DNA from: Leishmania infantum JPCM5
Taxonomy: Eukaryota > Euglenozoa > Kinetoplastea > Trypanosomatida > Trypanosomatidae
DNA: 64,000 nucleotides
Assembly: GCF_000002875.2 (NCBI RefSeq)
Contig: NC_009396.2
Location: forward strand, 317,501-381,500
Direction of reading: 5' to 3'
Part shown: positions 62,275 to 64,000 of the stretch, in pieces
How the letters are laid out: each line of letters opens with the position of its first letter
Numbering within the stretch: position 1 is the first letter of the stretch
Position numbers and translations under genes: made by a program
Notes under the pieces: model-generated
What the model was told of the DNA's origin: nothing
Databases searched by the model: none
What the model saw: only the letters and a program-made list of their open reading frames with translations

Positions 62275-62864
62275 GCCGATTTCGTTTTAGCGGGGAGGGG
62301 TAGTGCGCCAAGGTAGAAAGAGCGAGAAGGGAAAAGGGCTCCAATTCAGCCATGACCCCTCCCCCCATAAAACCAAAAGACGCCGAAAGACGGAAGGGCG
62401 TGATAGCGGAGTGGAGAGGAATGGAGGGGGAGGAGGTGAAATGTAGAGAGGGGTTGGGGGGTGGGGTTGCGGTGAGGAGAGGCAAGGCGAGCGTAACCGA
62501 AGACTGCCTGAGCGCAGCTGTGCATCTACTTGGCCCTCCCTTCTCTTTTTCTCTCTTCCTCTCTCTACATGTATACACACTCACAGTTACACACACACAC
62601 ACACACACACACACAAGCAGAGAAGGACGCCTTCAAGTGTTTCGCAAAACTGCTGCTTTTTCAGTTCACACACAATCTCTCCCCCTCTTCTGTTTTCATG
62701 CTGTAGGTCCTTCCAACATCAACTGCGCGCCGCCCGGCTTCATTCCGAGGTAAAGGCTTGCATTTTGATTTTTTCTCATTCTCTTGTCTCTCGTCTTCTG
62801 CCTTCCACTCCCAACTCACAACCTACACCCATACTCTCATCCGCATACCTACGTCCAGCCAAGC
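62275..62864. other. Spacer between the DUF962 copies
   Basis: It has G/A-rich sequence at about 62400-62490, a (CA)n run at 62589-62615 and a long pyrimidine tract before copy 2. No gene is seen. Confidence 0.65.
62769..62857 (+). promoter_or_regulatory. Candidate spliced-leader acceptor for the second DUF962 gene
   Basis: A pyrimidine-rich tract (62769-62817, TTTTTTCTCATTCTCTTGTC and onward) is followed by AG-free sequence until the AG at 62856-62857. The mature leader would then add only about 7 bases before the ATG at 62865, which strongly favours that start. Confidence 0.5.
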
Positions 62865-63191
62865 ATGGTCTCCTTTACTCCTCAGATGCAGGTAAGCTGC
62901 TCTTCCTTCCCAGAGTATCGTCTCTACTACCAGGGCACCCATTGCAACATTTGGACCCGCCGCTCGCACCTCGTTGGCACTGCCGTCGCTGCCATCGCCG
63001 CCGTGCTCGCCGCCATTCGGCTGGATTTGCGCATGCTTGTGTCGTCTCTCACTGCAGGCTACTTGATCTGCTGGGGCGGCGACGTCTTTATAGAGCAGCG
63101 TAAGCCAGCGTCCTTTCAGAACCCCATCTGGGCCTTTCGTGCGAACATGGCCATGGCGCAGGATGTGGTGCGCGGCAAGGAAACCGTCTAA
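62865..63191 (+). CDS. DUF962 / Mpo1-like small membrane protein, copy 2
   Basis: The product is 108 residues, exactly the length of copy 1. Shared landmarks are EYRLYYQGTHCNIWTRRSHL, the hydrophobic hairpins and WGGDVFIEQRKPASFQNPIW. The His of the family G-H-x-x-x-E motif is again Asp. The N-terminal His pair is partly kept (GTHCNIW and RSHLVGT). Divergence from copy 1 in the hydrophobic segments is high while the motif blocks are kept, so the duplication is old or under selection at the motifs. Role in lipid alpha-oxidation is inferred from the family name only. Confidence 0.85.
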   Translation: MVSFTPQMQVSCSSFPEYRLYYQGTHCNIWTRRSHLVGTAVAAIAAVLAAIRLDLRMLVSSLTAGYLICWGGDVFIEQRKPASFQNPIWAFRANMAMAQDVVRGKETV

Positions 63192-64000
63192 GCGAGGAGA
63201 TGCGTAGGCTCTGCAGCAGCACTAGCAGCAGCGTTGGGTAGAGAGTGAGCATTAGGCGCAGGCGCAGTTCCGTTCTCCGCTGTGTGGCTCTGAGCACTGC
63301 TCCTCCTTTATGCACGTCATCGGTTTCCAGACGGCCACGCGGAAATGTACGAGGCAGATGGAAGAAGAAAGAGTCGAAAAGGATGCAGGAGAGTTGGACG
63401 CGTAGAGGCAGCATATACAACAGCCCCACCCTGCTACCCGCTTCGCCGGTCGGACACCGTGCGCCTCGCTCGCTCGCTGACTGGTTTCCCGAACAGATGC
63501 ATCTTTCAGCACGAAGATGTGCGATGGCGGCTATGCGGCACGTCGTTTTCCTTCAGTCTGCGGCACGACAGGCGTCAGCATTCGCTTGCTCACGGCACAT
63601 AGAGCCTTCCAATTTCCCTTCACAGTCAGCCTCCTCTTGTGAGTCCTCTCGTGCTTTCCATGGCACCTCCTATCCCCCTGCCGTCCGACTTTCCGCACGA
63701 CGTGCTTGGGTAAGTGTGTGGCCTATGTCTTTTCACCCATTCGAGAGTATCCCCTCCCCACCCACCGGCATCCGCTACTCACACACACGCACCCCTCATG
63801 CATTATTCTGCATCTCTCTATCTCTTTTTTGCCGTCTATGCGGCGCCGCGGGGGTTCGCCGGGTGCTACAAGACGGTGCCCGTCTACATAAGTGAGAAAA
63901 TGTGTGTCTGTGTGCCTGTATTAGTGTGTATGCCGGCACGTGTGTCGCGCCACGCTCTCTTGCCCGCCTCCCCTGTGCCTGTCACTCGCTCTGGGCGCGC
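63192..64000. other. 3' flank of the DUF962 pair to the window end
   Basis: There are pyrimidine tracts and short CA runs, and no coding signal. The open frame at 63245-63895 reads as mixed low-complexity sequence and is not called. Confidence 0.6.

Noticed and set aside
63245..63895. 216-residue plus-strand frame at the window end
   Set aside because: Mixed low-complexity translation, no domain and no good splice acceptor upstream; treated as 3' UTR.

Overview
This window looks like a piece of a Leishmania (kinetoplastid) chromosome. Every convincing gene lies on the + strand and no coding region shows an intron. The coding regions are GC-rich. They are separated by long spacers full of pyrimidine tracts, (CA)n/(TG)n and AT microsatellites and poly-C runs, as expected for one polycistronic transcription unit processed by trans-splicing and polyadenylation. 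Several products are kinetoplastid-typical: the large trypanosomatid cytochrome oxidase subunit IV, a dually acylated PPEF-type phosphatase and a PrimPol-like protein. From memory, the gene order alanine aminotransferase, PrimPol-like, LisH protein, PPEF phosphatase, COX IV matches Leishmania chromosome 12 and part of T. brucei chromosome 1. I could not check this and cannot name the species.

Layout. At 1-16.4 kb is a tandem pair of very large FUSC/aromatic-acid-exporter-like membrane proteins. The first is cut by the window edge and by a 100-N assembly gap that breaks its frame. At 16.4-25.3 kb, a SIDER-like retroposon remnant precedes a type II membrane protein with a degenerate alkaline-phosphatase/phosphodiesterase fold, followed by APC8/CDC23 of the anaphase-promoting complex. 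At 25.3-36.6 kb lie a large coiled-coil protein, alanine aminotransferase and PrimPol-like protein 1. At 39.5-51.7 kb lie a LisH protein, the PPEF-like phosphatase, a 4.5-kb spacer with a probable degenerate retroposon, and COX subunit IV. At 54.1-63.2 kb lie BBS5, a small one-TM protein, a leucine-rich-repeat/coiled-coil protein and two tandem 108-residue DUF962 (Mpo1-like) proteins.

The genes do not form one pathway; functional clustering is not expected in such a unit. Themes that recur are membrane transport (the FUSC pair), mitochondrial function (COX IV; perhaps PrimPol-like protein 1 and ALAT), cell cycle (APC8) and cilium/cytoskeleton (BBS5, the LRR-coiled-coil protein and perhaps the large coiled-coil protein). 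I found no CRISPR array, tRNA, rRNA or intact mobile element, and no convincing minus-strand gene. The most useful novelties are the paralogue-based resolution of the N gap, Asn-Ser/Thr-Phe motif islands in the FUSC tails, the DUF962 pair with an altered metal-ligand position, the unusual phosphodiesterase-like active site and the PriCT-like C terminus of the PrimPol-like protein.
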